Shown here in pieces: positions 9,890 through 19,628 of a stretch of DNA of 64,000 nucleotides. Source of the DNA: Chryseobacterium sp. SN22 (GTDB lineage Bacteria; Bacteroidota; Bacteroidia; Flavobacteriales; Weeksellaceae). The position numbers and the translations under genes were made by a program. Each line of letters opens with the position of its first letter. The first letter of the stretch is position 1. The stretch covers positions 1-64,000 of the forward strand of contig NZ_VTSX01000021.1 of NCBI RefSeq assembly GCF_008329705.1, in the 5' to 3' direction. The notes under the pieces are model-generated. The model saw only the letters and a program-made list of their open reading frames with translations, was not told the DNA's origin and did not search any database.

Positions 9890-9923
9890 ATTTATCAATA
9901 TTTAAAATCAAATCTCTCAGCTT

Positions 9924-11234
9924 TTATCCTTTAATCCACTTCCAGATTTCCTTTAACGTAGCTTTATTACCATACATTAAAATACCCACCCGGTAAATCT
10001 TCCCGGCCAGGAAGATCATAAAAATCGTTGTTCCCAAAAGCAACACAATCGAAAGGGCGATCTGCCACGCCGGAACCCCATAAGGAATTCTGGCAATCAT
10101 GGCTACCGGCGAAGTAAACGGAATAATGGACAGCCAGAAGCCGAGCGGACCATCCGGATTATTCATAAATGTAAAACTGCCGTACATCCCAACCATCAGA
10201 GGTAAAATAGCGAATAACGTAAACTGCTGCGTTTCGGTTTCATTGTCTACCGCAGAGCCGATCGCGGCATAAATGGAGCTGTAAAAGATATACCCCAACA
10301 GGAAAAATACAATAAATACAAAGATGATCAGTGGGAAATTCAGTTCCAGCAGGCTGTGGGAAATCTGAGTTCCCATCTGCAGAATATCAAATTTACCCAT
10401 CATTTGCTCATTACCGCCCGGAATGTTTTTCGGGATTGATGAAAAGCCCGTGTTTAGTACCAGAGCCCCGATAACGGACATCGTGATCCAAACCACAAAC
10501 TGCGTCAGCGCGACCATTGTTACCCCAAGGATTTTTCCCATCATCAGCTCAAAAGGCTTTACCGAAGAAATGATAATTTCCACCACCCGGTTATTTTTTT
10601 CTTCCAGTACGCTTCTCATTACCCGGACTCCGTAGATAATAATGAACATGAAAGTCACGTACATCAAAAGCATGCTCAGTACGCTCTTTACCCCGAAAGT
10701 AAGATCGGAATCTTCTTTATTATTCTCTGAAACATTAATGGTTTTTAAAGTAAACCCTTTATCCAGGTTATCCAGCTGCACTTCTGCAATGCCCAGTTTC
10801 TTGATCTTTTCTTTCTTGATGACCTCATTGATATCCGAAACGATCTTCTGCTTGGTATCAAAACCGATTTTATTGTTGATTACCAATCTGGTATTCTGCA
10901 AAAGCTGATCGTAATTTCCGTTTTGCAGTTCCGGCAGAATCAGTATCCCATCCAATGATTCATTGTTTTTCAAGGTGTTCATTTTAGCCTGCTCGTCCGC
11001 AGCGGAAACAAAAACATAATCAAGCTTGTCCGTAGATTTCAGGTGATTTTTAAACAGCCCGTTCTTGTCAACTACTTCGATTATATTGTGCGACTCATTA
11101 GCCTTGAACATCAGCCCGATCAGGCTTCCGAAACCGATCAGCAGGATGGGAGCGAGCAGGGTAAGTATAATGAAGGATTTTTTCTTAACCTGCGTAAGAA
11201 ATTCTCTTTTTGTAATTAAAAAAATGTTATTCAT
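9924..11234 (-). CDS. ABC-2 type permease (NatB-like)
   Basis: A 436-aa membrane subunit of an ABC exporter. One transmembrane helix near residues 20-43 is followed by a long extracytoplasmic domain (about 45-180), then about five helices between 185 and 425, the layout of NatB/ABC-2 permeases. Its start is 2 bases from the stop of the ATPase gene, so the pair is one operon. NatAB relatives export sodium or hydrophobic compounds; the substrate here is not indicated by the sequence. Confidence 0.85.
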   Translation of the reverse strand: MNNIFLITKREFLTQVKKKSFIILTLLAPILLIGFGSLIGLMFKANESHNIIEVVDKNGLFKNHLKSTDKLDYVFVSAADEQAKMNTLKNNESLDGILILPELQNGNYDQLLQNTRLVINNKIGFDTKQKIVSDINEVIKKEKIKKLGIAEVQLDNLDKGFTLKTINVSENNKEDSDLTFGVKSVLSMLLMYVTFMFIIIYGVRVMRSVLEEKNNRVVEIIISSVKPFELMMGKILGVTMVALTQFVVWITMSVIGALVLNTGFSSIPKNIPGGNEQMMGKFDILQMGTQISHSLLELNFPLIIFVFIVFFLLGYIFYSSIYAAIGSAVDNETETQQFTLFAILPLMVGMYGSFTFMNNPDGPLGFWLSIIPFTSPVAMIARIPYGVPAWQIALSIVLLLGTTIFMIFLAGKIYRVGILMYGNKATLKEIWKWIKG

Positions 11235-11236
11235 CT

Positions 11237-12148
11237 TTAAGAATTGTTGCTTACCGCATTAATAAAAACTTCATTCATGCTCGGGATTTTTTCGTCGAAT
11301 GATCTTACTTTGCCTACATTTACCAGATCCAGCAGGATGTGGTTCTGGTCGGCTTCATTTTTAAGATCGAAAGAAAGAAGATTATTTTCATTGGTAAGGT
11401 TAAAAATTTCGTACCGGTTCTGGAAAGCCTCCAGTTGGGAAGCATTTACGTCAGATAAGGTAATCCCGAAAATATTTTTCTTGAATTTTTCCCGTACGTC
11501 GAAAACCCTTCCGTCGATAATCTTTTTTGAATTATTGATTAATGCCACATAATCACACATTTCCTCCACGCTTTCCATACGGTGAGTCGATAAGATAATG
11601 GTTGTTCCGTTGTTTTTAAGATCAATGATCTGGTCTTTGATCAGATTGGCATTTACCGGATCAAAACCGGAAAACGGTTCATCGAGAATTAAAAGATGCG
11701 GCCTGTGAAGGACCGTTACCACAAACTGGATTTTCTGGGCCATCCCTTTGGAAAGTTCAGACAGTTTTTTCTTCCACCACTGGTCAATATGAAGCTTGTC
11801 GAACCACTTCTTGGCTTCCTGTAAAGCATCGTTTTTCTTCATGCCTTTCAGTTCCCCGAAATAAAGAAGCTGGTCGCCGATTGTCATGTTTTTATAAAGG
11901 CCCCGCTCTTCAGGCATGTATCCGATGTCTTTGATGTGGTCGGGATTAAGGTTTTGCCCATTGATCTGTATCTCTCCGGCATCTGCCTGGGTAATCTGAT
12001 TGATGATGCGGATGAAGGAAGTTTTCCCGGCTCCGTTCGGACCGAGAAGACCGTAGACGGTGCCTTTCGGAACATGGATGCTGAAATCATCCAAAGCGAC
12101 CTTTTTGCCTGCGTTATAAGTCTTTCTTATGTGTTCAGCTTTTAGCAT
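11237..12148 (-). CDS. ABC transporter ATP-binding protein (NatA-like)
   Basis: The 303-aa cytoplasmic ATPase of the exporter encoded immediately downstream. It has Walker A GPNGAGKTS, a Q-loop region, the variant signature LSKGMAQK, Walker B LLILDEPFSGFDP and the switch histidine in STHRMES, all within residues 1-210. A C-terminal domain of about 80 residues is typical of this subfamily. It is the first gene of the two-gene unit. Confidence 0.9.
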   Translation of the reverse strand: MLKAEHIRKTYNAGKKVALDDFSIHVPKGTVYGLLGPNGAGKTSFIRIINQITQADAGEIQINGQNLNPDHIKDIGYMPEERGLYKNMTIGDQLLYFGELKGMKKNDALQEAKKWFDKLHIDQWWKKKLSELSKGMAQKIQFVVTVLHRPHLLILDEPFSGFDPVNANLIKDQIIDLKNNGTTIILSTHRMESVEEMCDYVALINNSKKIIDGRVFDVREKFKKNIFGITLSDVNASQLEAFQNRYEIFNLTNENNLLSFDLKNEADQNHILLDLVNVGKVRSFDEKIPSMNEVFINAVSNNS

Positions 12149-12213
12149 TAATTTGTTTTTATCATTAGTATAAAAATGTTCCGAAAGTTACGGAATAATT
12201 AAGCTAAAAGAAA

Positions 12214-12237
12214 AAATCCTGATGATTATCAGGATTT
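12214..12237 (-). terminator. Terminator of the T9SS micro-protein gene
   Basis: A 10-bp perfect stem (AAATCCTGAT / ATCAGGATTT) with a 4-base loop. On the minus strand a T-rich tract follows. It lies between the gene ending at 12241 and the ABC ATPase start. Confidence 0.8.
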
Positions 12238-12240
12238 AAT

Positions 12241-12591
12241 TTATTGTTTTACAATTTGGGTGACCTTCATGGTGTTGTCACTCAAAATATACCGGATCAG
12301 GTATTTACCGGGCTTTAATTTTTCAATATTGATCTCGCCGGAATTCATGTTAACCGAATAGCTGGCGACCTGAGTGCCGAGAATGGAATAAAAGATCACG
12401 CTTTTAATCTTCAGGTTCTGGTCTTTTGCTTTTACGATAAGGAAGTCCTTGGCAGGATTGGGATAAGCCACCAGCACCCCGTCATCAGATTTCTGGGAGA
12501 ATGCAGCCGGCTCTTTTATTTGCGCCTTTACATTGTTGGAAAATCCAACAAAACCGGCTAAAAAGATTAACAATAGTAAAAGTTTTCTCAT
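12241..12591 (-). CDS. T9SS sorting-domain-only secreted protein
   Basis: A 116-aa product that is nearly all targeting signal. Residues 1-24 are a signal peptide (LLLLLIFLAGFVGFSNNVKA), and a spacer of about 18 residues follows. The rest is a type A T9SS C-terminal domain: VAYPNPAKDFLIV, then the YSILGTQVAS strand, the LKPGKYLIRY strand and the terminal TQIVKQ. There is no room for a normal cargo domain. ATG 12591 is chosen because the signal peptide begins there; an upstream ATG at 12651 would add 20 residues of non-signal sequence. It is a single gene with its own terminator. Function unknown. Confidence 0.8.
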   Translation of the reverse strand: MRKLLLLLIFLAGFVGFSNNVKAQIKEPAAFSQKSDDGVLVAYPNPAKDFLIVKAKDQNLKIKSVIFYSILGTQVASYSVNMNSGEINIEKLKPGKYLIRYILSDNTMKVTQIVKQ

Positions 12592-12673
12592 CAAATTATA
12601 ATTTCTTAGGAATATTTGAACAAATCTACCTAATTCTGCAATGCTGTGCAATAGTTTTTTATATTAGTTGTAG

Positions 12674-12681
12674 TAAATTTG
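12674..12681 (+). promoter_or_regulatory. -7 box TAAATTTG of hemB
   Basis: Matches TAnnTTTG, 30 bases before ATG 12712. No clean -33 TTTG at the expected distance. Confidence 0.5.
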
Positions 12682-12687
12682 CATTAA

Positions 12688-13701
<1,014 letters not shown>

Positions 13702-13716
13702 AAATAATGAGTTAAG

Positions 13717-13767
13717 AATCATGAGTTATAAGGTAATTGGTGAATGTGATTACTATAACTCATGATT
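13717..13767. repeat. 14-bp perfect inverted repeat after hemB
   Basis: Arms AATCATGAGTTATA (13717-13730) and TATAACTCATGATT (13754-13767) with a 23-base loop, between the convergent genes hemB and the unknown gene. It lacks the T tract of a classic terminator and may be a mobile or REP-like intergenic element. Confidence 0.6.
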
Positions 13768-13789
13768 TATAACTTGTAACTCTCAACTT

Positions 13790-14518
13790 TTACATAATAT
13801 TAAAATCTTTTCCTTTGGTAAACTTGGCGGCAAAAGGCGCCTGGTTTCCGGTATATTTTAAAGTGAAATTTTTCTTTGTATCGGTATTTACATGAGTCTG
13901 CACCTCGACATTCTGGGTCTGGAAACTCACATCGAGATTTACTCCTGTTTCTTTTTCGAGGTTGATTTCAACGCTTTCTGCGTAGAAAAGCGAGGTGCTT
14001 AAAAAATTAAACTTAATATTTCTCCGGTACGACCTCGATTCATTTTGGGTAAATTCCGAATATTTCCTTAAAATTTCGATACCGGGAGAATCGATATTTG
14101 TGATTCTGGACTTCGTAACGCCGTTCACTTTCACCGAAAAATCTTTGGCGCTATTGATATCCCCTCTGATTCCGATATTGAAGAGAGAAGGTAGCGAAAG
14201 CCCGAATTCGGACATACTGTCTTTGGTAAATTCAAAATCCGGGATCAGCGCCGGAAATTTCGGTACGCCCATCAGCTGGTTTTTAACGGTTCCCAGCTGA
14301 TCACCCGGAAAAAGATAGCCGATCAGGTTGTTATTGGTTGTCCGCCAGTTTCTTCCGTTCCATTCATAGATTTCGCAAAGCAGCGTGTCGGTGGAAGAGT
14401 GCGGAAGCAGATCCATATCCTGCCATTTGAAAACTTCTTTGGCATAAGGCCTTCTGTTGGTAATGTTTAACCCAAGATCCAGGGCCAGGAGCTCAGTCAG
14501 TTGCTGGTTATTTTCCAT
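13790..14518 (-). CDS. Unknown protein, beta-rich, no signal peptide
   Basis: A 242-aa protein I do not recognise. It starts MENNQQLTELLALDLGLNIT; this ATG (14518) is preferred because the upstream in-frame sequence is AT-rich and unlike coding DNA. There is no signal peptide, membrane helix or known motif. The C-terminal half has alternating hydrophobic strands (VEINLEKETGVNLDVSFQ, FTLKYTGNQAPFAAKF), suggesting a beta-sandwich or barrel-like fold. It is a single gene divergent from lptB and convergent with hemB, so context gives no function. Confidence 0.7.
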   Translation of the reverse strand: MENNQQLTELLALDLGLNITNRRPYAKEVFKWQDMDLLPHSSTDTLLCEIYEWNGRNWRTTNNNLIGYLFPGDQLGTVKNQLMGVPKFPALIPDFEFTKDSMSEFGLSLPSLFNIGIRGDINSAKDFSVKVNGVTKSRITNIDSPGIEILRKYSEFTQNESRSYRRNIKFNFLSTSLFYAESVEINLEKETGVNLDVSFQTQNVEVQTHVNTDTKKNFTLKYTGNQAPFAAKFTKGKDFNIM

Positions 14519-14673
14519 ATAAATAAATGTGTTGGTTTCTGGTTTAAATTTAATTAAAATTGTCTGGTTAAAGACAAAAAACTTCTGCAAAGTAAGATTA
14601 AAAGGCTGTATTAAAATATCATAAAACTTTTGGTTCCGGTTTTTAATCTTGAATATCCAATTCAAAAAAACTT

Positions 14674-14681
14674 TATCTTTG
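14674..14681 (+). promoter_or_regulatory. -7 box TATCTTTG of lptB
   Basis: Consensus TAnnTTTG ending only 5 bases before ATG 14687, with a TTG at 14649-14651 as a possible -33 element. Predicts a leaderless or near-leaderless lptB transcript. Confidence 0.65.
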
Positions 14682-14686
14682 CCGTT

Positions 14687-15748
14687 ATGATTTTACGCGG
14701 AGAAAACTTAATCAAAGAATACGGTCCTAAAAAGGTTGTAAAAGGCGTTTCTGTACAGGTCCAGCAGGGAGAAATTGTAGGGTTGCTCGGGCCGAACGGT
14801 GCCGGGAAAACCACTTCGTTTTACATGATTGTTGGATTGGTTAAGCCGACTTCCGGGAAGATTTTTCTGGACAAACAGGAAATCACGACCGATGCGATGT
14901 ACCGCAGGGCACAAAAGGGCATCGGCTATCTGGCTCAGGAAGCTTCTGTATTCAGGAAGCTTTCAGTAGAAGAGAACATTATGGGCGTTCTACAGCTGAC
15001 AAAACTTTCAAAGCGGGAGCAGCAGATCAAATGCGATGAGCTGATCGAAGAATTTTCTTTACAGCACGTCCGTAAAAACCGTGGAGACCTTTTGTCCGGA
15101 GGGGAAAGAAGGAGAACGGAAATTGCAAGGTGTCTGGCCACCGACCCGAGTTTCATTCTGCTTGATGAGCCTTTTGCCGGGGTAGACCCGATTGCCGTAG
15201 AAGATATCCAGAAAATCGTACGAAGCCTTACCGATAAAAACATTGGGATCCTGATCACCGACCACAACGTTCAGCAGACCCTGGCGATCACCAATAAAAC
15301 CTACATCATGTTTGAAGGAAGAATCCTGAAAGAAGGGCTTCCGGAGGAATTGGCCAACGATCCGCAGGTGCGGGAAGCTTACCTCGGAGAAAACTTCGTC
15401 TACCAGAGTATTTTCGATAAGCCGAACAAGAAAAGCTATGCTTACAATATCTGGGCAGGGAATTTTGAATCCAAAACCCAGCTGCAGAATTTTGTAGATG
15501 AAAACTTTGCACAGGTTGACGATCTTCGGTTGATGTACGGTTTTGAAGACATCAGCTTTGCATCGCTTGCAAATTCTGAAATCGAACATATCTTTAATGA
15601 GGTTGTGGATAAAAATGCCAACAATGCTTTTGTATTTCAGAAGAAGGAAATCAATTCCCTTTATTCCTTGGAACAGGCGGAAACGGAATCCAGAGCAGCA
15701 GCCAGACCGGAATTGCATTACCTCACCACGTATCTGTTTGGAAATTAA
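14687..15748 (+). CDS. lptB: LPS export ABC transporter ATPase with C-terminal extension
   Basis: The cytoplasmic ATPase that powers LPS extraction by the LptBFG complex. Residues 1-240 are a standard LptB, with Walker A GPNGAGKTT, signature LLSGGERRR, Walker B FILLDEPFAGVDP, switch ITDHNV and the LGENF end. The protein is 353 aa, about 110 longer than the usual 240; the extra part (YQSIFDKPNKKSYAYN to the end) has no motif I know. ATG 14687 follows a promoter by 5 bases; the TTG at 14630 would lie upstream of it. It is divergent from the unknown gene. Confidence 0.9.
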   Translation: MILRGENLIKEYGPKKVVKGVSVQVQQGEIVGLLGPNGAGKTTSFYMIVGLVKPTSGKIFLDKQEITTDAMYRRAQKGIGYLAQEASVFRKLSVEENIMGVLQLTKLSKREQQIKCDELIEEFSLQHVRKNRGDLLSGGERRRTEIARCLATDPSFILLDEPFAGVDPIAVEDIQKIVRSLTDKNIGILITDHNVQQTLAITNKTYIMFEGRILKEGLPEELANDPQVREAYLGENFVYQSIFDKPNKKSYAYNIWAGNFESKTQLQNFVDENFAQVDDLRLMYGFEDISFASLANSEIEHIFNEVVDKNANNAFVFQKKEINSLYSLEQAETESRAAARPELHYLTTYLFGN

Positions 15749-15836
15749 AATTCGGAGCAGAATCGTTGCTTTAAAATAGAATAAAAACGTACCTTTTCTC
15801 TGCAAAACGGTACGTTTTTCCGTTAAAATCATTTCT

Positions 15837-17642
15837 ATGGCAAAACCTTTCAACCGGACCCTTACTTTATACGGAATTTATAAGCAGCTGGTTCCCTTCA
15901 TCAGACCGTACCGGCTGATGATTTACGGAACCCTGTTCCTGACCTTTTTAGGCGCCCTTGCCGCGCAGGTAAACCCACTGGTGCTGAAATATACGGTAGA
16001 TGAAGTAACGAATCTGACGCATCTTCCACATCCCATGTCGGAAGGCATTCATGTACTGGTCATCATCTCCGTTATTTTACTGGGAAAAGAACTGATGAAC
16101 ATTTTCATCAATTTCGGTCAGAAATTTTACGGCGAGAAAATCAGGATCAATGTCAGCTCCGTACTGGCACAGTCGGCAATTGATAAAATACTCACCTACC
16201 GTGTCGCTTACTTCAATGATGAAAACCACGAATCGGGAAAGCTGCAGATCCGGATCGATCGGGGAATTGAAAGCTTAACACGGCTGGTGCAGAATTTTTT
16301 CATCGATATGCTCCCGTTGTTTTCCAATTCCATTATTGCCCTGATCATCATGTACCTTCAGAATGTGTACGTCGGAATCGTTTCTACGATCATCGTCCCG
16401 ATCTATTTTTATGTGAGTTCATTGCAGGCAAAAAAGCTCAGCGGGGTAAGAAGGACGCTCAGGAACCAGCGTGAGCAGAAGACTTCCGGATTATTAAACC
16501 TGATCAATTCCATTATGGTGATCAAAAGTTTTGTCCGTGAAAGATTTGAAGGCAAAAAACAATACGATCTTCAGATGCAGCTTATGGAAAGCCAGATGTT
16601 TACCCGGAAAACAAATTTTATTTATGACGGACTGAAAACATTTATCGAACAGTTCGGTGTGGTTTTGATTATTTTGCTGACCGTTTACCTGGTGCTGGAT
16701 CAGCAGATGACCATCGGGGCGATTATGCTTCACATTATGCTGTTCAACAACGTTTCGGCACCGATCCGCCAGCTGCACAGGATTTATGATGATATGAACG
16801 ATGCGATGATCTATGCCGAAGGTTATTTTGATATTTTAAATGCGGACGAGGAAAAGGAACCGGGCGGAAATTTCGTAGAAAAAGAGATCAAAGGAAATTT
16901 TGAATTAAAAAATATCAATTTTACCTATCCGAACGGAACGCAGGCTCTGCATGACGTTTCCATGACCATCGAAAATGGAAAAACCACCGCGTTGGTAGGA
17001 CTGAGCGGTGCCGGGAAATCAACCGTTATCAATCTGCTGTGCAAATTTTACCTTCCGGATTCCGGGGAAATCCTGCTGGATCATGTTAATTTAAATGAAT
17101 ATGATAATACCTTTCTCCGGAATGACCTCGGACTGGTTCTTCAGAAAAACCATATTTTCCAGGGAAGCATTGAGGACAACATCCGTTACGGGAACATGAA
17201 TGCCTCTTTTGAAGAAATTGAAGAAGCCGCCAGAAAAGCGTATCTTCACGAACAGATCCTGGATTTGCCGGACGGCTACCATCACGATGCTACACAGCTT
17301 TCGGGCGGACAGCAGCAGAGAATTGCCATTGCGCGGCTGTTTCTGAAAAATCCGCCGATCATTTTCCTGGATGAGCCGACCGCAAGCCTCGATGCCATTG
17401 CTACCGAACAGATCAAAAATTCTCTGGATGCGATTAAGGAAGGCAGAACGGTGATCATCATTTCGCACTCGCTGTCGCAGATCCTAGATTCGGATACCAT
17501 TTATGTGATGAAAAAAGGCAGGGTTGTGGAAAGCGGAACCCATGATGAACTGATACAGATCAACGGAACCTACCGGGAAATCTTTGATGCTTCAGCCAGA
17601 AGCCTGAACCTGGATAAGCTGGTCAACAGCCTGAAAATGTAG
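15837..17642 (+). CDS. ABC exporter, MsbA-like fused permease/ATPase
   Basis: A 601-aa half-transporter of the lipid/multidrug export class. Six transmembrane helices span about residues 20-310. The nucleotide-binding domain (about 345-590) has Walker A GLSGAGKST, Q-loop VLQKNHIFQGSIEDNI, signature LSGGQQQRIAIARL and Walker B IIFLDEPTASLD. The position after lptB makes lipid A-core flipping attractive, but the sequence alone cannot separate MsbA from a general lipid or drug exporter. Its ATG is about 90 bases after lptB. Confidence 0.85.
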   Translation: MAKPFNRTLTLYGIYKQLVPFIRPYRLMIYGTLFLTFLGALAAQVNPLVLKYTVDEVTNLTHLPHPMSEGIHVLVIISVILLGKELMNIFINFGQKFYGEKIRINVSSVLAQSAIDKILTYRVAYFNDENHESGKLQIRIDRGIESLTRLVQNFFIDMLPLFSNSIIALIIMYLQNVYVGIVSTIIVPIYFYVSSLQAKKLSGVRRTLRNQREQKTSGLLNLINSIMVIKSFVRERFEGKKQYDLQMQLMESQMFTRKTNFIYDGLKTFIEQFGVVLIILLTVYLVLDQQMTIGAIMLHIMLFNNVSAPIRQLHRIYDDMNDAMIYAEGYFDILNADEEKEPGGNFVEKEIKGNFELKNINFTYPNGTQALHDVSMTIENGKTTALVGLSGAGKSTVINLLCKFYLPDSGEILLDHVNLNEYDNTFLRNDLGLVLQKNHIFQGSIEDNIRYGNMNASFEEIEEAARKAYLHEQILDLPDGYHHDATQLSGGQQQRIAIARLFLKNPPIIFLDEPTASLDAIATEQIKNSLDAIKEGRTVIIISHSLSQILDSDTIYVMKKGRVVESGTHDELIQINGTYREIFDASARSLNLDKLVNSLKM

Positions 17643-17730
17643 CAGCATTAATGTAACAATTTATCAGAGTAACAACATAACAATATGATAGTCCAATAAT
17701 TATCATAATTCATCATTTATCACTCATAAA

Positions 17731-18681
17731 ATGAACGATCATTATCTCAAAAAAATCGACCGGGTAACTGCCATTCTTACACAACTGCAATCAAAGCCCG
17801 TTGTAAGAGCACAGGATCTTGCCAAAAAGTTCGAGGTGAGCATCCGGACGATTTACCGGGACGTAAAAACCCTGGAAAATGCGGGTATTCCCATTATCGG
17901 GGAAGCCGGAAACGGATATTCTCTCATGGACGGATACAAACTTCCGCCGGTAATGTTCACGAAAGAAGAGGTTTTGAGTTTTATTACGGCGGAGAAGCTG
18001 ATGCAGAAGTTCCTGCATGAAAGCCTGGGGCAACATTACCAGAATGCCATGGAAAAGGTGCGTTCCGTATTGAAATATTCGGATAAAAACCTGATTGAGA
18101 ATATTGAAAAACAGATTGATGTCTTTAATTACCATCCTAAGACAGAAGATAAGATTAGGAACATCATCCCGATCATTCTTGAAAGCATTGCTGAGAAAAA
18201 GCAGCTGACGCTGGAATATGAGACTGTGGAAGCCAAAGTTTCCACTAGGACGATTGAAGTGGTCGGAGTATTCTTTGAGTTTAATTATTGGTACATTATG
18301 GCCTTCTGTACTTTACGGAATGATTTCCGGCAGTTCCGCGTAGACCGGATTTTAAAAATATTTAAAACCCAGAATCCCTTTTTACAGGAATACGGACAGA
18401 TCAACGATTACCGGCAGGCCCCGAACGGAAACAAGACAAGAGTAAGGCTTTTGGTAGAAAAAAAAATTATCGGACATTTGGTCAACTCCAAAAAATATTA
18501 CGGATTGGTAGGGGAAATTGAACGGGAAGACGGCATTGAACTGATTTTCGAAACCGACTGGATCAAAGAAGGCTTCCCACGCTGGCTGATTACATTCGCA
18601 GATTATGCCGAGGTACTGGAGCCCGAATTTTTAAAAGACAGCCTGAGAGATTTGATTAAAGATATTTTAAAAAAATATTGA
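17731..18681 (+). CDS. WYL-domain HTH transcriptional regulator (YafY-like)
   Basis: A 316-aa DNA-binding regulator. An N-terminal winged helix (about 8-60, VRAQDLAKKFEVSIRTIYRD) is followed by a linker, a WYL ligand-binding domain at about 150-220 (FEFNYWYIMAFC, FRQFRVDRIL) and a C-terminal WCX-type extension. Such proteins sense small ligands or nucleic acids and repress or activate nearby genes. No obvious target operon is adjacent: the sequence downstream is a decayed gene. Confidence 0.88.
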   Translation: MNDHYLKKIDRVTAILTQLQSKPVVRAQDLAKKFEVSIRTIYRDVKTLENAGIPIIGEAGNGYSLMDGYKLPPVMFTKEEVLSFITAEKLMQKFLHESLGQHYQNAMEKVRSVLKYSDKNLIENIEKQIDVFNYHPKTEDKIRNIIPIILESIAEKKQLTLEYETVEAKVSTRTIEVVGVFFEFNYWYIMAFCTLRNDFRQFRVDRILKIFKTQNPFLQEYGQINDYRQAPNGNKTRVRLLVEKKIIGHLVNSKKYYGLVGEIEREDGIELIFETDWIKEGFPRWLITFADYAEVLEPEFLKDSLRDLIKDILKKY

Positions 18682-18720
18682 TGCCATTCTTTGCAACAAC
18701 CAGGATACGAGGGATTTTAA

Positions 18721-19076
18721 ACTGCCTGGAAGTTTGATTCTTTAAGTGGCCCGAAAAAATTTGACTTTGCCTGAGACGGAAAATGGGAAGACCGCTACAA
18801 CCGGACGTATAATATGCTGAAAAATTATCAGTATGACGAGAAACCGGTAGCTTACGCCTGGAATATCTTAAATTCGATTCATGCCGGCGGGTGGCAACTG
18901 TTAACAATCTTAAGTAATGAATTTATCATCCCGTTACAATTAATTTCTCCGCAAAATCACCGGTAAAATTCCTGGACATCCAGATGGAAAGCGTTGGTGA
19001 AGTCAATAAAAACCATAATCAGCTTCTTTTAAAATATTCTTCCGGGTTAAATTACAAAAGCTTTCAGAATTTCTGA
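18721..19076 (+). pseudogene. Decayed gene, at least one stop and one frameshift
   Basis: Coding-like sequence is broken. In the frame starting at 18721 it reads TAWKFDSLSGPKKFDFA, a TGA near 18772, then DGKWEDRYNRTYNMLKNYQY and KPVAYAWNILNSIHAGGWQ. From about 18922 the frame changes and continues YHPVTINFSAKSPVKFLDIQ ... NQLLLKYSSGLNYKSFQNF to TGA 19074-19076. No start codon was identified upstream. I do not recognise the parent family. The terminator at its end is intact, which suggests recent decay. Confidence 0.6.
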
Positions 19077-19085
19077 AAGCTTTTT
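19056..19085. terminator. Strong terminator after the decayed gene
   Basis: A 12-13 bp perfect stem (AAAAGCTTTCAG / CTGAAAGCTTTT) followed by T residues. It sits between the decayed + strand gene and the convergent DinB gene, so it can serve both. Confidence 0.9.
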
Positions 19086-19130
19086 CATTGAATCATACGG
19101 TAGATGATGGTTAGTTGTCTGTTTAACTTT

Positions 19131-19628
19131 TTACATTACCGGAAACCGTTCCCAGAAGAAAGGCGGTTCAATGCCTAATGCACGAAGGTAAGTATAACCC
19201 TGCCCGCGGTGATGCACTTCATTGTCGATAAAATACAAAATGTTCTGGTACACCGGAAATTCATACTGTCCGAATAGGTTGAAGTTTTCCTGAAAACGCT
19301 CTTCTGAGATTTGGGCAAAATACCGGTTGATGGTTTCTGTTTCTTCATCCCATCTTTTCAGGAGCTCTTCTTTGGTTTTAGGGTTGAATTTTTCCTCATC
19401 GTAGGCTTCTATCTGATTTTCAACGATCCCTTTGGTCCCGGGCCCGCCGATGCTGATCAGTTCGACCGCCAGCTTGGCAAAAGGCCGCATGCCGCCGATT
19501 GAAAATTCGAAAAGTTCCTTTTCAGGGAATACTTCGATGACTCTTCTGGTCAGGTTCCGGTGTCCTTGCCAGTGTTCCAGAATTTGTCCGGAACTGATGA
19601 ATTGTTTCGTAGTTGCTGTTGCTGTCAT
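19131..19628 (-). CDS. DinB-family four-helix protein
   Basis: A 165-aa cytoplasmic protein of the DinB superfamily (four-helix bundle with a metal-binding histidine triad, often thiol transferases). The first histidine is in LEHWQGHRN near the N-terminus and the last two are in NEVHHRGQGYTYLR near residue 140, the usual family ending. The substrate cannot be predicted. Monocistronic, with a TACCTTTG box on its strand upstream. Confidence 0.8.
   Translation of the reverse strand: MTATATTKQFISSGQILEHWQGHRNLTRRVIEVFPEKELFEFSIGGMRPFAKLAVELISIGGPGTKGIVENQIEAYDEEKFNPKTKEELLKRWDEETETINRYFAQISEERFQENFNLFGQYEFPVYQNILYFIDNEVHHRGQGYTYLRALGIEPPFFWERFPVM

Noticed and set aside
13790..14518. Bacterial gasdermin homolog
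   Set aside because: Size and beta-rich content suggested it, but there is no N-terminal Cys for acylation, no protease gene next to it, and I could not match the family motifs.
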